A stretch of 64,000 bases of DNA from Oceanobacillus_B kapialis (GTDB taxonomy: Bacteria; Bacillota; Bacilli; Bacillales; Amphibacillaceae): the NCBI RefSeq assembly GCF_042685265.1, contig NZ_JBHUMX010000041.1. The stretch is one strand, 5' to 3'. The notes under the pieces were generated by a model. That model did no database searches and had not been told where the DNA came from. It saw only the letters and a program-made list of their open reading frames with translations. Position numbers and translations under genes: made by a program. Shown in pieces: positions 35,025-43,071 of this stretch. Position 1 is the stretch's first letter, and each line of letters opens with the position of its first letter.

Positions 35025-35189
35025 TTGACAGTATATATAAATAAAATTATATTAATAATAAGAAAATGGTATCGAGTAGCGTGAACTACCCGATACCTTA
35101 ATTGCAGCCGCATAAAGAGCGGTTGACCATATGTTAGTTATTTAAAAAAGTAATCGCACTGGTCATGGGGCGGCTACTTCTTTTTGTTT
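35025..35189 (+). ncRNA. small RNA S3, antitoxin-like, intact
   Basis: A consensus promoter TTGACA - 17 bp - TATATT (35025-35053), start near 35060, 5' hairpin GGTATCG ... CCGATACC, CCGCATAAAGAGCGG mini-hairpin, and terminator AGTAATCGC ... GGCGGCTACTTCTTTTT. It is about 80% alike to S1 over the RNA. In antisense a minus-strand frame ends VIFLNKKK at the terminator. Confidence 0.68.
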
Positions 35190-35230
35190 AGAAAGATGAC
35201 TTGTGTAAGATAAGTGTTAATCTTGTTCAT
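35174..35230 (-). pseudogene. frameshifted toxin remnant at S3
   Basis: The 18-codon frame MNKINTYLTQVIFLNKKK. Aligned to the S1 toxin tail, it shares VIFLNKKK, but a one-base deletion removes the hydrophobic LTLIITIV stretch, so the toxic membrane helix is broken. Confidence 0.5.
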
Positions 35231-35253
35231 CGTTTATTAAAGCTTCTAGTATA

Positions 35254-36105
35254 TTATACTTCTACCCCCGCGATCCCAAAACCACCTGGCCCAGAGTGTG
35301 TTGATATCATTGCACCTGCCTGCATCCATTTTATATTTTCGAAACCATGCTCTTTAGCGATGTCTTCCATTCTCTGTTTAATTCCTTCTTCAAGTCCAAT
35401 TGAATAAATTAAATAGAGTTGGCCTCTGTCAATATTGTGTCGTTCGAAATAATCTCTAATAAATTTTTCGGAGACACTACTCATTTTCCCGCGGTATTTC
35501 TTATTGGACACGAGATGGCCATCAATCAATTCAATTCGTGGCTTTAATTTTAATAAAGCGCCTCCAAGATAAGCGACATTACTTACGCGTCCACCAGCTC
35601 GTAAAAATTCCAGGCTACCAGGAACAAAGGCAAGCTTGGATTTTGGTATGATGGCTTCGATTTTTTCGACTAACTTAGTGGGCTCTATGTTCGGTTCTTG
35701 CTCTAATTGCTTAACTGTATGCATAATAATGGCGGTTAAGCCACCTGTTACGTTTAATGCATCGATGAGATAGAGGTTGTCGAATTCCTCTGATGCCATT
35801 ACGGCATGCTGGAAGGAAGAAGATGCTTTGGATGTGTAGCCGATATGAACAATAGTACAATCAGGATAGTCTTTATTTATTTTCGAGAAAAATTCTTGGT
35901 ATTCATGTACATTTGTGGATGTTGTGGAAGGTATTTTCTTTGTGCGGTCATAATAATCATAAATATCCTGTACGGGTAACGATCCATCCAGATAGTCCTT
36001 TCCATCCATAATGATGTGCATTGGGACCACTTGAATATTATGCTCTGCAGCTAAATCAGTTGGCAGATCAGCTCCACTTTCTGTCGATAAGATAATTTTT
36101 CTCAT
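35254..36105 (-). CDS. DegV family fatty-acid-binding protein
   Basis: A 283-residue DegV protein (FakB-like): ILSTESGADLPTDLAAEHNIQVVPMHIIMDGKDYLDG, the phosphate-side TSTNVHEYQEFF near residue 60, and the C-terminal domain with SAV-like AGAMISTHSGPGGFGIAGVEV. DegV/FakB proteins carry fatty acids to a kinase such as FakA; no kinase gene is adjacent. Full length. Confidence 0.92.
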   Translation of the reverse strand: MRKIILSTESGADLPTDLAAEHNIQVVPMHIIMDGKDYLDGSLPVQDIYDYYDRTKKIPSTTSTNVHEYQEFFSKINKDYPDCTIVHIGYTSKASSSFQHAVMASEEFDNLYLIDALNVTGGLTAIIMHTVKQLEQEPNIEPTKLVEKIEAIIPKSKLAFVPGSLEFLRAGGRVSNVAYLGGALLKLKPRIELIDGHLVSNKKYRGKMSSVSEKFIRDYFERHNIDRGQLYLIYSIGLEEGIKQRMEDIAKEHGFENIKWMQAGAMISTHSGPGGFGIAGVEV

Positions 36106-36267
36106 ATATAGCCTCCATAGTCATCATTTTTTCTTGATTATTCTAACTATACAGGAAAAGAGGTTTATAATACATTGAAAAAAATCATATAGGAATAAAG
36201 TAGCTGAGACAAGATAAAAAGGGTGAAGTATTAATGCCATATTGCAATGTACGGTAAGCATTCGTTT

Positions 36268-36319
36268 ATCCCGCCTTCATTGGCAGTAAGACCCCCACCA
36301 AATGAAGTTGCACTTTATT
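36268..36319. repeat. dispersed hairpin repeat, copy 3 (internally deleted)
   Basis: Start module ATCCCGCCTTCATTGGCAGT fused directly to end module CCACCAAATGAAGTTGCACT. It lacks the whole middle, which shows the two ends can occur without it. Confidence 0.65.
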
Positions 36320-36326
36320 GAACGGA

Positions 36327-36479
36327 TTACACCTGATCAGTCGTTTTTCTGGCATCTAATAAATGATTGGCTGGTAGAGCATCTATTGTATAGTGAGTGT
36401 AACCAGCTCCTTTAATACGATATTTTCGCAATTGAAATTTGTTGGGAGTATAATGAGTTTGGTTAAAAGTTACCGCATT
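36327..36479 (-). pseudogene. possible 3' gene remnant
   Basis: A 50-codon open frame without start codon or ribosome-binding site, ending GAGYTHYTIDALPANHLLDA...TTDQV and then TAA. The residue mix looks protein-like rather than random. It may be the tail of a deleted gene next to the hairpin repeat. I cannot name the parent. Confidence 0.3.
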
Positions 36480-36526
36480 TCAATTAACTATATATAGTAA
36501 AAAGCTTATATTAGGAGGAATACAAG

Positions 36527-37273
36527 ATGGCAGAATTAAAAAATAAAGTTGCAATCGTGACAGGTGGAGCATCTGGTATTGGCTTAGCAACTGCAAAAGC
36601 ATTTTTAGCAAAAGATGCGAAAGTAGTGATCGCTGATTTTAACGAAGAAGGCGGACAAGCTGCTGAAAAAGACTTAAATGAAACTTATTCGGATAAAGTG
36701 TACTTTGTAAAAGTAGACGCTGGAAATGAAGAATCTGTAGAAAATATGGTAGAAGAAACCGTAAAGCATTTTGGCAAGGTAGATATTATTGTAAATAATG
36801 CTGGTATTGGAATTCAAAAACCTTCTCATGAAGTAACAGAAGAAGAATACAAGCGCGTTATTGCAGTTAACCAGGATGGTGTTTTCTATGGGGCAAAATA
36901 CGCAATTCGTGAAATGATCAAAACAGGTGGCGGTGTCGTACTAAACACTTCATCTATATTAGGTTCTGTTGGGGAACCGACGTCATTAGCATACGCTGCA
37001 TCTAAAGGTGCAGTAAACCAAATAACAAAATCTTTAGCCCTAGAGTATGCTAATAAAAATATTCGCGTAAATGCTGTAGCTCCAGGGTTTATAGAATCAG
37101 GTCTTGTAAACAAGGAAGCACTTGGGGATTTCTATGATGGCCTTGTAGAGAAACATCCAATTGGAAGACTTGGAAATCCAGAAGAAATTGCACATGCTTT
37201 TGTATTCCTGGCAGAAAATGATTTTGTTACAGGAACTACAGTACTTGTAGATGGCGGTTATACAGCAAAATAA
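36527..37273 (+). CDS. short-chain dehydrogenase/reductase
   Basis: A 248-residue classical SDR: cofactor loop TGGASGIG (residues 13-20), acidic ADFN after the second strand (prefers NAD), NNAG, catalytic S (NTSSILGS) and Y-AA-SK. The C-terminal FVTGTTVLVDGGYTAK is the usual end. It is similar to glucose 1-dehydrogenase or 3-oxoacyl-ACP reductase-like enzymes; the substrate is not deducible. ATG 36527 follows AGGAGG, with its own terminator. Confidence 0.92.
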   Translation: MAELKNKVAIVTGGASGIGLATAKAFLAKDAKVVIADFNEEGGQAAEKDLNETYSDKVYFVKVDAGNEESVENMVEETVKHFGKVDIIVNNAGIGIQKPSHEVTEEEYKRVIAVNQDGVFYGAKYAIREMIKTGGGVVLNTSSILGSVGEPTSLAYAASKGAVNQITKSLALEYANKNIRVNAVAPGFIESGLVNKEALGDFYDGLVEKHPIGRLGNPEEIAHAFVFLAENDFVTGTTVLVDGGYTAK

Positions 37274-37282
37274 ATGTCAGAA

Positions 37283-37315
37283 AAACAGGATCCTCCAGAA
37301 GGGTTCTGTTTTTTA
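37283..37315 (+). terminator. terminator after SDR gene
   Basis: Stem AACAGGATCCT / AAGGGTTCTGTT with a 4-nt loop and a T-rich tail. Confidence 0.75.
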
Positions 37316-37412
37316 GTTGTTTTTTCTGATCAAAACAGCATGCTTGATTTAAATTAACGGAAAGAGGGAAAATAGGAGTAATATAGATCTTATTATGGAA
37401 AGGATGTCTCTC

Positions 37413-38063
37413 ATGAAAGCATTAGTAGTTGGAGCAAATGGGCAAATAGGCAAGCATCTCGTCACCTATATACAAGAAAGTGAAAAGCTTGAAGCGAAAG
37501 CAATGGTTCGCAAAAAGGAACAATTTCCTTTCTTTGAAGAGAAAAACGCAGAAGTAGCTTTAGTGGATTTGGAAGAAGATATTGACTCAATTGCCAAAGC
37601 AGCTAAAGATGTGGATGCTGTGGTATTTACAGCGGGATCGGGTCCTCATACAGGAAAAGACAAAACGATCATGATCGATTTAGATGGTGCCGTGAAAACA
37701 ATAGAGGCAGCGAAAAAAGCTGGCGTAAAACGTTTTGTAATGATAAGTTCCTTTGATACAAGACGCCAAGCTATTCAGGATGCTCCTGAATCCTTTGCCC
37801 CATATGTGGCAGCAAAGCATTATGCAGATGAATGGCTACGAGCTTCAGATCTAGATTACACAATTGTGCATCCAGGTCTCCTTACAAATGATGAGGGAAC
37901 AGGCCAAATTACTGCAGGGATGGATTTAGACGCATCGGAAATTTCCCGGGAAGATGTTGCGAAAGTGCTTGTGGCATGCTTGGAGAATGATAAAACGATT
38001 GGGAAAGAGTTTCAGATTGTGAATGGAAATACGGCTATTGAAGAAGCGGTAGGAGACTTATAG
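37413..38063 (+). CDS. NAD(P)H-binding atypical SDR protein (YwnB-like)
   Basis: A 216-residue Rossmann protein. ATG 37413 (MKALVVGANGQIGKHLVTYI) follows GGAAAGGATG; the ATG at 37395 lies in that site. GxxGxxG is present, catalytic Y-x-x-x-K is APYVAAKHYAD, and the TIVHPGLLTND segment is typical of NAD(P)H-binding reductase-like or NmrA-like proteins. Function unknown; monocistronic. Confidence 0.87.
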   Translation: MKALVVGANGQIGKHLVTYIQESEKLEAKAMVRKKEQFPFFEEKNAEVALVDLEEDIDSIAKAAKDVDAVVFTAGSGPHTGKDKTIMIDLDGAVKTIEAAKKAGVKRFVMISSFDTRRQAIQDAPESFAPYVAAKHYADEWLRASDLDYTIVHPGLLTNDEGTGQITAGMDLDASEISREDVAKVLVACLENDKTIGKEFQIVNGNTAIEEAVGDL

Positions 38064-38088
38064 AAAAACCTATACTATTAGTGGTGGT

Positions 38089-38117
38089 ACCCTGTATGAG
38101 TGTGGCTCATACAGGGT
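38089..38117 (+). terminator. hairpin after NAD(P)H-binding gene
   Basis: ACCCTGTATGAG / CTCATACAGGGT around a 5-nt loop. A second, stronger hairpin follows at 38195. Confidence 0.65.
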
Positions 38118-38194
38118 TTACTTTAGCTATGTAATGTTTTAAGCCTAGATTGAAGTAAGTAGTATTCGGTAATGATGAAATAGGTTAAATTTAT

Positions 38195-38240
38195 CACCCT
38201 GTAAGAGGTTAAATGAAACTCTTTTACAGGGTGTTTTTAA
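38195..38240 (+). terminator. second terminator before the acidic-protein gene
   Basis: CACCCTGTAAGAG / CTCTTTTACAGGGTG, then TTTTTAATT. It may back up the preceding one. Confidence 0.72.
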
Positions 38241-38353
38241 TTATATTATTTCTTAAAATGAATATCGCAAAATTTACCTGTAGATTCGAAGGAGATTTTT
38301 CTGGATAACCGTTCATACTAAGGAAGAATCCAATAAAAAAGGTGGGAATCTCT

Positions 38354-39004
38354 ATGCATCTTGAATGGTTTGATAGGGTATGTGAAGAATTACAGGATAG
38401 TCTTAATGCAATCTGTGAAAAGTATGATGAAAATGGCAGACTGACGATTGAGCGTGGGGCCAAGCATCCTCGCTTAGATTTTTTCACATACAGTGGGGAA
38501 GAGGACATTGATTATTTCTGCACCTTATATTTTGACCCGTATAATGAAGAGTTTTATTTCCAAACCATTGACCCGGAATATGGGTTGACTAGTAAAGTAC
38601 TACTGGATGATATTGATGATATTTTAGATTATGTCCATGAAAGCTTCCATGACTACATCGAAGCGGACTTTATCGAAACAGATGATTTAGAGCTTTCTAT
38701 GGACGATGAGGAAGAAACGGATGGAATATACTTTGAGGAAATTGAGGTAGAATGGGAGACCCCTGAGGTCACGGCTTACATGGATGAAGATGAGGTGGAA
38801 ATCACCTACCAATTTGGTGTTGTCGAGGAGACAGGTGACGGTGTGTTAAAGCGAACGAACCGCATTTGGACAGAGGATGAGGACATGATTAAGGATGAAT
38901 CTCATTTCATTTTTAGCAAGGAAGAAGCTAGCACGATCATTGCCATGATTGCTAGCCATATGGATTCTCTAACGACATTAGATGCCGATTATGGACAGGA
39001 TTAA
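38354..39004 (+). CDS. acidic cytosolic protein of unknown function
   Basis: A 216-residue, very acidic protein (DDIDDILDYVHESFHDYIEADFIETDDLELSMDDEEETDG). ATG 38354 follows AAAAGGTGGGA; GTG 38342 overlaps that site. Two alternating alpha/beta halves precede and follow the acidic linker. The abundance of D and E fits a halotolerant cytoplasm. I do not recognise the family. Confidence 0.7.
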   Translation: MHLEWFDRVCEELQDSLNAICEKYDENGRLTIERGAKHPRLDFFTYSGEEDIDYFCTLYFDPYNEEFYFQTIDPEYGLTSKVLLDDIDDILDYVHESFHDYIEADFIETDDLELSMDDEEETDGIYFEEIEVEWETPEVTAYMDEDEVEITYQFGVVEETGDGVLKRTNRIWTEDEDMIKDESHFIFSKEEASTIIAMIASHMDSLTTLDADYGQD

Positions 39005-39014
39005 CGTTTACTTA

Positions 39015-39054
39015 TGGGGTGGAGCGTACGTTATAGACGTTCCACCTTTTTGAT
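39015..39054 (+). terminator. terminator after the acidic-protein gene
   Basis: Stem GGTGGA / TCCACC with an inner GCGTACGT / ACGT-like pairing, then TTTTTGATG. Confidence 0.65.
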
Positions 39055-39080
39055 GTTGAGTATCTGTTGCGAGGGCAGAG

Positions 39081-39290
39081 AGTCGAGCGGGAATGCCGTG
39101 GAGTCGCGCCCCGCCAAGGTTAAGTCGAGCAGCACTAAAGCCAAGTCGCGCATCATGTATACAATGTCGAGCGTGCATGCTATGAACTCGCGCAACACAC
39201 AAGAAAAGTAGTGCAGTAAAGGTAAAAGTCGCTCCTCACAAAAGAAAGACGAGCACCCCCAACACAAAGACGAGCACCAAACGCCACACT
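39081..39290. repeat. 21-bp periodic array B
   Basis: About ten units of 20-21 bp. Cores AGTCGAGC and AGTCGCGC alternate at 39081, 39102, 39123, 39144, 39165 and 39186, a degenerate one sits at 39207, then AGTCGCTC at 39227 and AGACGAGCAC at 39247 and 39268. Cores are 8-10 nt and the remaining 11-13 nt vary freely. It is more GC-rich than the surroundings, with no credible frame. It follows directly on a terminator. Confidence 0.82.
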
Positions 39291-39377
39291 CTCCACCTAG
39301 GCCAGCTACTCCCTCTGTAAAATCTCTCCACAAAATGATAAACTAAAATCTCAGTTCTATTAGTAGGAGGAATGGCG

Positions 39378-39884
39378 ATGGATATGAATAACAATGATAT
39401 CCTCATACGTTTGAGATATGCACTTGATATAAAAGATAGAGATATGGTGAGAATCTTTCAGTTTGGAGATGTGAACATCACTGAAGATGAGGTTCAAAAA
39501 ATGCTTACTAAAACAAATGAACGTGACTTAGAAGAAAATATCTATGAATTGCGATGCGACAACTCTACATTGGAAGGCTTTTTTAATGGGCTAATTGTTT
39601 ATAAACGAGGCAAGCAGGATCCTAAGCCAGGACAACCTGAACGCCCACCAAAGATGATAAAAAACAGCAGTAGTGTAAACAATGTGATGCTTAAGAAAGT
39701 AAAAATAGCGTTGCAGCTGACAACAGAGGATATGTTAGCAATCTGGGAAGCTGCAGGCGTTGATGTGACCAAAGGGGAACTAAGTGCATTATTGCGAAAA
39801 GAAGGGCACAGTAACTACCGAAAATGTGGCGATCGCTATGCGAGAAACTTTCTAAAAGGGCTTGGCTTTCGATATAGGGGATAA
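39378..39884 (+). CDS. DUF1456 family protein (YehS-like)
   Basis: A 168-residue protein made of two DUF1456 repeats of about 65 residues: NNNDILIRLRYALDIKDRDMVRIFQFGDVNITEDEVQKML and MLKKVKIALQLTTEDMLAIWEAAGVDVTKGELSALLRKEG, joined by a proline-rich linker. ATG 39378 is 8 nt behind AGGAGG; ATG 39372 is too near. The C-terminus YARNFLKGLGFRYRG is conserved in the family. Function unknown. Confidence 0.9.
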   Translation: MDMNNNDILIRLRYALDIKDRDMVRIFQFGDVNITEDEVQKMLTKTNERDLEENIYELRCDNSTLEGFFNGLIVYKRGKQDPKPGQPERPPKMIKNSSSVNNVMLKKVKIALQLTTEDMLAIWEAAGVDVTKGELSALLRKEGHSNYRKCGDRYARNFLKGLGFRYRG

Positions 39885-39905
39885 ACTTTCTTTAACTAGT
39901 TGGCT

Positions 39906-39945
39906 GACTGGGGTGCTATAGGGGAGCATCCTTTTAAGCTGCTCC
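39906..39945. terminator. terminator pair between convergent genes
   Basis: Overlapping alternative hairpins: GGGTGCT / AGCATCC followed by TTTT, and GGGGAGCA / TGCTCCC. It serves DUF1456 (+) and maf (-). Confidence 0.6.
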
Positions 39946-39948
39946 CAT

Positions 39949-40524
39949 TTACACAGGAAGTACAGAAAATCCTTTTAGTTCCCTAACAACCCTAGAAATA
40001 GGCAAGCCTACAATGGTAGCATAATCTCCACGGATGCTTTTCACAAACATTGCTCCCAGACTCTGTATCCCATATGCTCCCGCTTTGTCATACGGATCTT
40101 TTGTTGTTACATACCACTCAATTTCTTCACGTGACAATGGCCAAAAGGTTACCTCGGAACGCTCCACGAATACACGCTCCTTCTCTGTAGAACGAATCAT
40201 GACACCTGTATAAACCTCATGTGTCTTTCCACTCAATGTAGAAATCATATGAAAAGCAGCTTCTTTACTAATTGGCTTCTCAAAGATCTGTTGCTGATAG
40301 GAAACGACGGTGTCTGCCGTCAGAATCACTTCTTTTTCATCTTGTAATGGTAGGGCTTGGCTTTTGCGTATAGCTAGTTGCTTTACCTTTTCAACAGGGT
40401 CTTGCGTGGTGACTTGTGATTCATCAATATTTGGCTTGCGTATGAAGAAAGGTAGGTGCACTTGTTTCAGTAATTCTTGTCTTCTTGGTGAAGAAGAGCC
40501 AAGAATAAGTTTTGCAGAAGACAT
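39949..40524 (-). CDS. maf: Maf-type nucleotide pyrophosphatase
   Basis: A 191-residue Maf protein: phosphate loop LILGSSSPRRQELLKQ, ILTADTVVSYQQQIFEKP in the middle, HEVYTGVMI and YDKAGAYGIQSLGAMFVKSIRGDYATIVGLPISRV at the end. Family members hydrolyse non-canonical NTPs and affect septum formation. The usual neighbours (radC, mreB) are absent. Confidence 0.95.
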   Translation of the reverse strand: MSSAKLILGSSSPRRQELLKQVHLPFFIRKPNIDESQVTTQDPVEKVKQLAIRKSQALPLQDEKEVILTADTVVSYQQQIFEKPISKEAAFHMISTLSGKTHEVYTGVMIRSTEKERVFVERSEVTFWPLSREEIEWYVTTKDPYDKAGAYGIQSLGAMFVKSIRGDYATIVGLPISRVVRELKGFSVLPV

Positions 40525-40546
40525 TATAATCCCTCCTTTTAAAATT

Positions 40547-40567
40547 GAGCAGGTGTTAAACCTGCTC
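40547..40567 (-). terminator. hairpin downstream of the thioesterase gene
   Basis: GAGCAGGT / ACCTGCTC with a 5-nt loop, then CAATTTT on the minus strand. A weak but plausible terminator. Confidence 0.5.
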
Positions 40568-40657
40568 GTTTGATGCTTTCCATATCAATGTACCGTGTTG
40601 CTCGCCAAAACCAAATGAGTTGCTCAGTACTGTTTTTATCTATATAAAATCTGCCTC

Positions 40658-41107
40658 TTACATTGCTTGTAGCTTAGCAAAAACTTCTGGGGCCAATCGA
40701 TCAATGCGAGCCGGCTTCCAATCACGGTTCACCCACATATGGACAGTGGAGCCTTTTGCCAGCAGTTCTCCAGAAGGTAGATCAGTTGCTTCTTGTTCTT
40801 CTTGTAAAAGCCTTGCTTCATAATCAAATTGAATACGTACTTTAGAAACGTTACTTACGCTTGTATAAATTACTACTTGATCATCATAATGAGCAGACTT
40901 CTGATAATTAATAGTTAAGTCCATTACGGGGAGTAAAAGCCCCATCTCTTCCATTTTGCTGTAGGGGATACCTGCTTGCCGCATCCATTCAGTACGTCCT
41001 ATCTCAAATAAATTTACATAGTTACCGTGATGGACAACACCCATTTGGTCTGTATCCTTGTAATGCACGCGTATTACTTCTTTATGTAAACCTTGCTCCA
41101 TTTTCAA
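40658..41107 (-). CDS. YbgC-type acyl-CoA thioesterase (4HBT hotdog)
   Basis: A 147-149-residue hotdog thioesterase: HKEVIRVHYKDTDQMGVVHHGNYVNLFEIGRTEWMRQAG contains the catalytic D-x-x-G-x-V-x-H motif. TTG 41107 is well spaced from AGGGAG, with ATG 41101 also possible. It lies 15 bp after the acyl-CoA synthetase stop, so both are co-transcribed and handle the same acyl pool. Confidence 0.9.
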   Translation of the reverse strand: MKMEQGLHKEVIRVHYKDTDQMGVVHHGNYVNLFEIGRTEWMRQAGIPYSKMEEMGLLLPVMDLTINYQKSAHYDDQVVIYTSVSNVSKVRIQFDYEARLLQEEQEATDLPSGELLAKGSTVHMWVNRDWKPARIDRLAPEVFAKLQAM

Positions 41108-41122
41108 ACATCTCCCTGTTCT

Positions 41123-42859
41123 TTATCTTCCTCTTGCAGCTATTCTTTCCTCTGCAATTTCTTTTAAGCGAAACTTTTGTACTTTGCCAGTGCTTGTTAA
41201 CGGCCAGTCCGCTGACTCGACAAACCAAACATGACGAGGTACTTTAAACCGCGCAAGCGATTCGCTGCACCAGTTTAAAATATCTCTTCTTGTACATGTT
41301 TCCCCGGCTTTTAATTCAATAAAGGCGACACCTGCTTCTGTCGTTATAGTGTCTGGAACACCGATAACAGCTACCTGATCAACCATTGGATGCTTGGAAA
41401 TAACGCCTTCCACTTCTCGAGGAGATACCAACTCGCCAGAGACTTTATACATTTCCTTACTACGTCCAATGAGCTCGATATAGCCGTTCTCATCAATACG
41501 GCCTACATCGCCTGTAAGCAGCCAGCCATCTTTGTCGATTACCTTTTCGGTTTCTTCAGGCTTTTTGTAATAACCATGAGTCACAGTAGCCCCCCGTACA
41601 GCAAGTTCACCAACACTTCCATGAGGCAGTGTTTCATGTGTGTCAATATCTACGGTCTTATATTCTACATTGCTCCCATTAAATTCCGGCAGTCCGCTGA
41701 CACCACCAAGCTTCGGACGTCCTACACGGGTTGTCAGTGTTTCAAGCGAAATCCCTAACTCTGTCGTTACACCAGATGAAGCAACCTCTGATTGCCCATA
41801 GCCTGTAATAATTTCTGTTAGCCCCAGTAATTCAATTGTTTTTTTCCAAACTGGGACAGGAGCAGGGGCAGCACCGCACCACATCGCAAAAAGGCTTGAT
41901 AAATCATAATCTTTTAGCTTCGGGTGATTTAAAAATGGTACAAGCATAGTTGGTACAAGCAGGAAGTCGTTTGCTTTATATTTTTCTATCATTTCCAAGG
42001 CATGTATTGGTGAAAAGGCTTTAGGTGCTACGAGTAGCCCTCCAACAAATGACATCGCAAGGATTCCTTCGATCAGGTTATAGCAATGATAAAATGGAAG
42101 GGGTGCATAGGTGACACGTCCATCCTCAATGGCTCTACTCATGCAAGTACTGTATGCAGACCTTAGAAGCATATCATCTGTCAGCATTACCCCTTTAGGT
42201 GTTCCGGTAGAACCAGATGTATAAATAATGGCTCCTACTTCATCTGGATATCGAGATTCGCCCCATCTTTCTTTCCATTCATCGTCTGTTGTTTGTTCAG
42301 CTTTCTTGCAGAATTCATCCCATGGGGTAAATTGTTTATCTATTGTTTCATCATGATTCGGTATACAAATAACATCTTGCAATTGACTATCTTCTTTAAA
42401 ATCTGCTTCATGCAATAAAGCGGAAATGGAGTCGGCTAGGCGGTTATTTTTCGTCGCTTGATGCATGATTAAAAACTGTGCATCCGATTGGATAAGTATG
42501 TATTTAAGCTCATTTTTACTCAGCATCGTATTAATCGGGATGAAAACTGCTCCAATCATCGAACATGCAAGCATGAGTGCAGGGTATACGACGTCATTTT
42601 CCATTAAAATGGCGACATGATCGCGGCGTTTAACACCAAGCTGGAGGAGTGCTTTTGCATAGTCCGTAGCAGATTCCCATGTTTCCTTATACGTAATCGA
42701 ATGAGAGTCTGCGTGTATATAGATTCTTTCTGGATAGGTCATACAAGCTTCGTAAAAGTGTGAAGCAATTGTATTGCGAGGCCACTTCTTAAACTTGGCA
42801 TCAAGCGCTGCTCTTCTTGCGGAAATGTTTTGCACGGTTGTATTGTTCATTACGACCAT
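41123..42859 (-). CDS. acyl-CoA synthetase (AMP-binding family)
   Basis: A 578-residue adenylate-forming enzyme. ATP loop EVGAIIYTSGSTGTPKGVMLT, GYGQSE, motor segment LLTGDVGRIDENGYIELIGRSKEMYKVSGELVSPREVE and the catalytic lysine near the end (STGKVQKFRLKE). It activates a carboxylic acid to the CoA thioester; medium or long chain is likely, but aromatic acids cannot be excluded. ATG 42859 follows GAGGGGGAG. First gene of a pair with the thioesterase. Confidence 0.92.
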   Translation of the reverse strand: MVVMNNTTVQNISARRAALDAKFKKWPRNTIASHFYEACMTYPERIYIHADSHSITYKETWESATDYAKALLQLGVKRRDHVAILMENDVVYPALMLACSMIGAVFIPINTMLSKNELKYILIQSDAQFLIMHQATKNNRLADSISALLHEADFKEDSQLQDVICIPNHDETIDKQFTPWDEFCKKAEQTTDDEWKERWGESRYPDEVGAIIYTSGSTGTPKGVMLTDDMLLRSAYSTCMSRAIEDGRVTYAPLPFYHCYNLIEGILAMSFVGGLLVAPKAFSPIHALEMIEKYKANDFLLVPTMLVPFLNHPKLKDYDLSSLFAMWCGAAPAPVPVWKKTIELLGLTEIITGYGQSEVASSGVTTELGISLETLTTRVGRPKLGGVSGLPEFNGSNVEYKTVDIDTHETLPHGSVGELAVRGATVTHGYYKKPEETEKVIDKDGWLLTGDVGRIDENGYIELIGRSKEMYKVSGELVSPREVEGVISKHPMVDQVAVIGVPDTITTEAGVAFIELKAGETCTRRDILNWCSESLARFKVPRHVWFVESADWPLTSTGKVQKFRLKEIAEERIAARGR

Positions 42860-43071
42860 TACTTCTCCCCCTCGATATGTGTAGAAATATTTTGAACCTA
42901 ATCTTCATTATAAAACTTTCGAATATATGCTTCAAAGTTTTAGAACCAAAAATTTGGTAGGAGGATTTCAAACTCTATTCATAAATATTTATCTATATAA
43001 CTATTTAGTAAAATGATAGAATGGATAAACGGAGAATATATATTCGTAGTCCAATTTAGGAGTGGAAGAAG

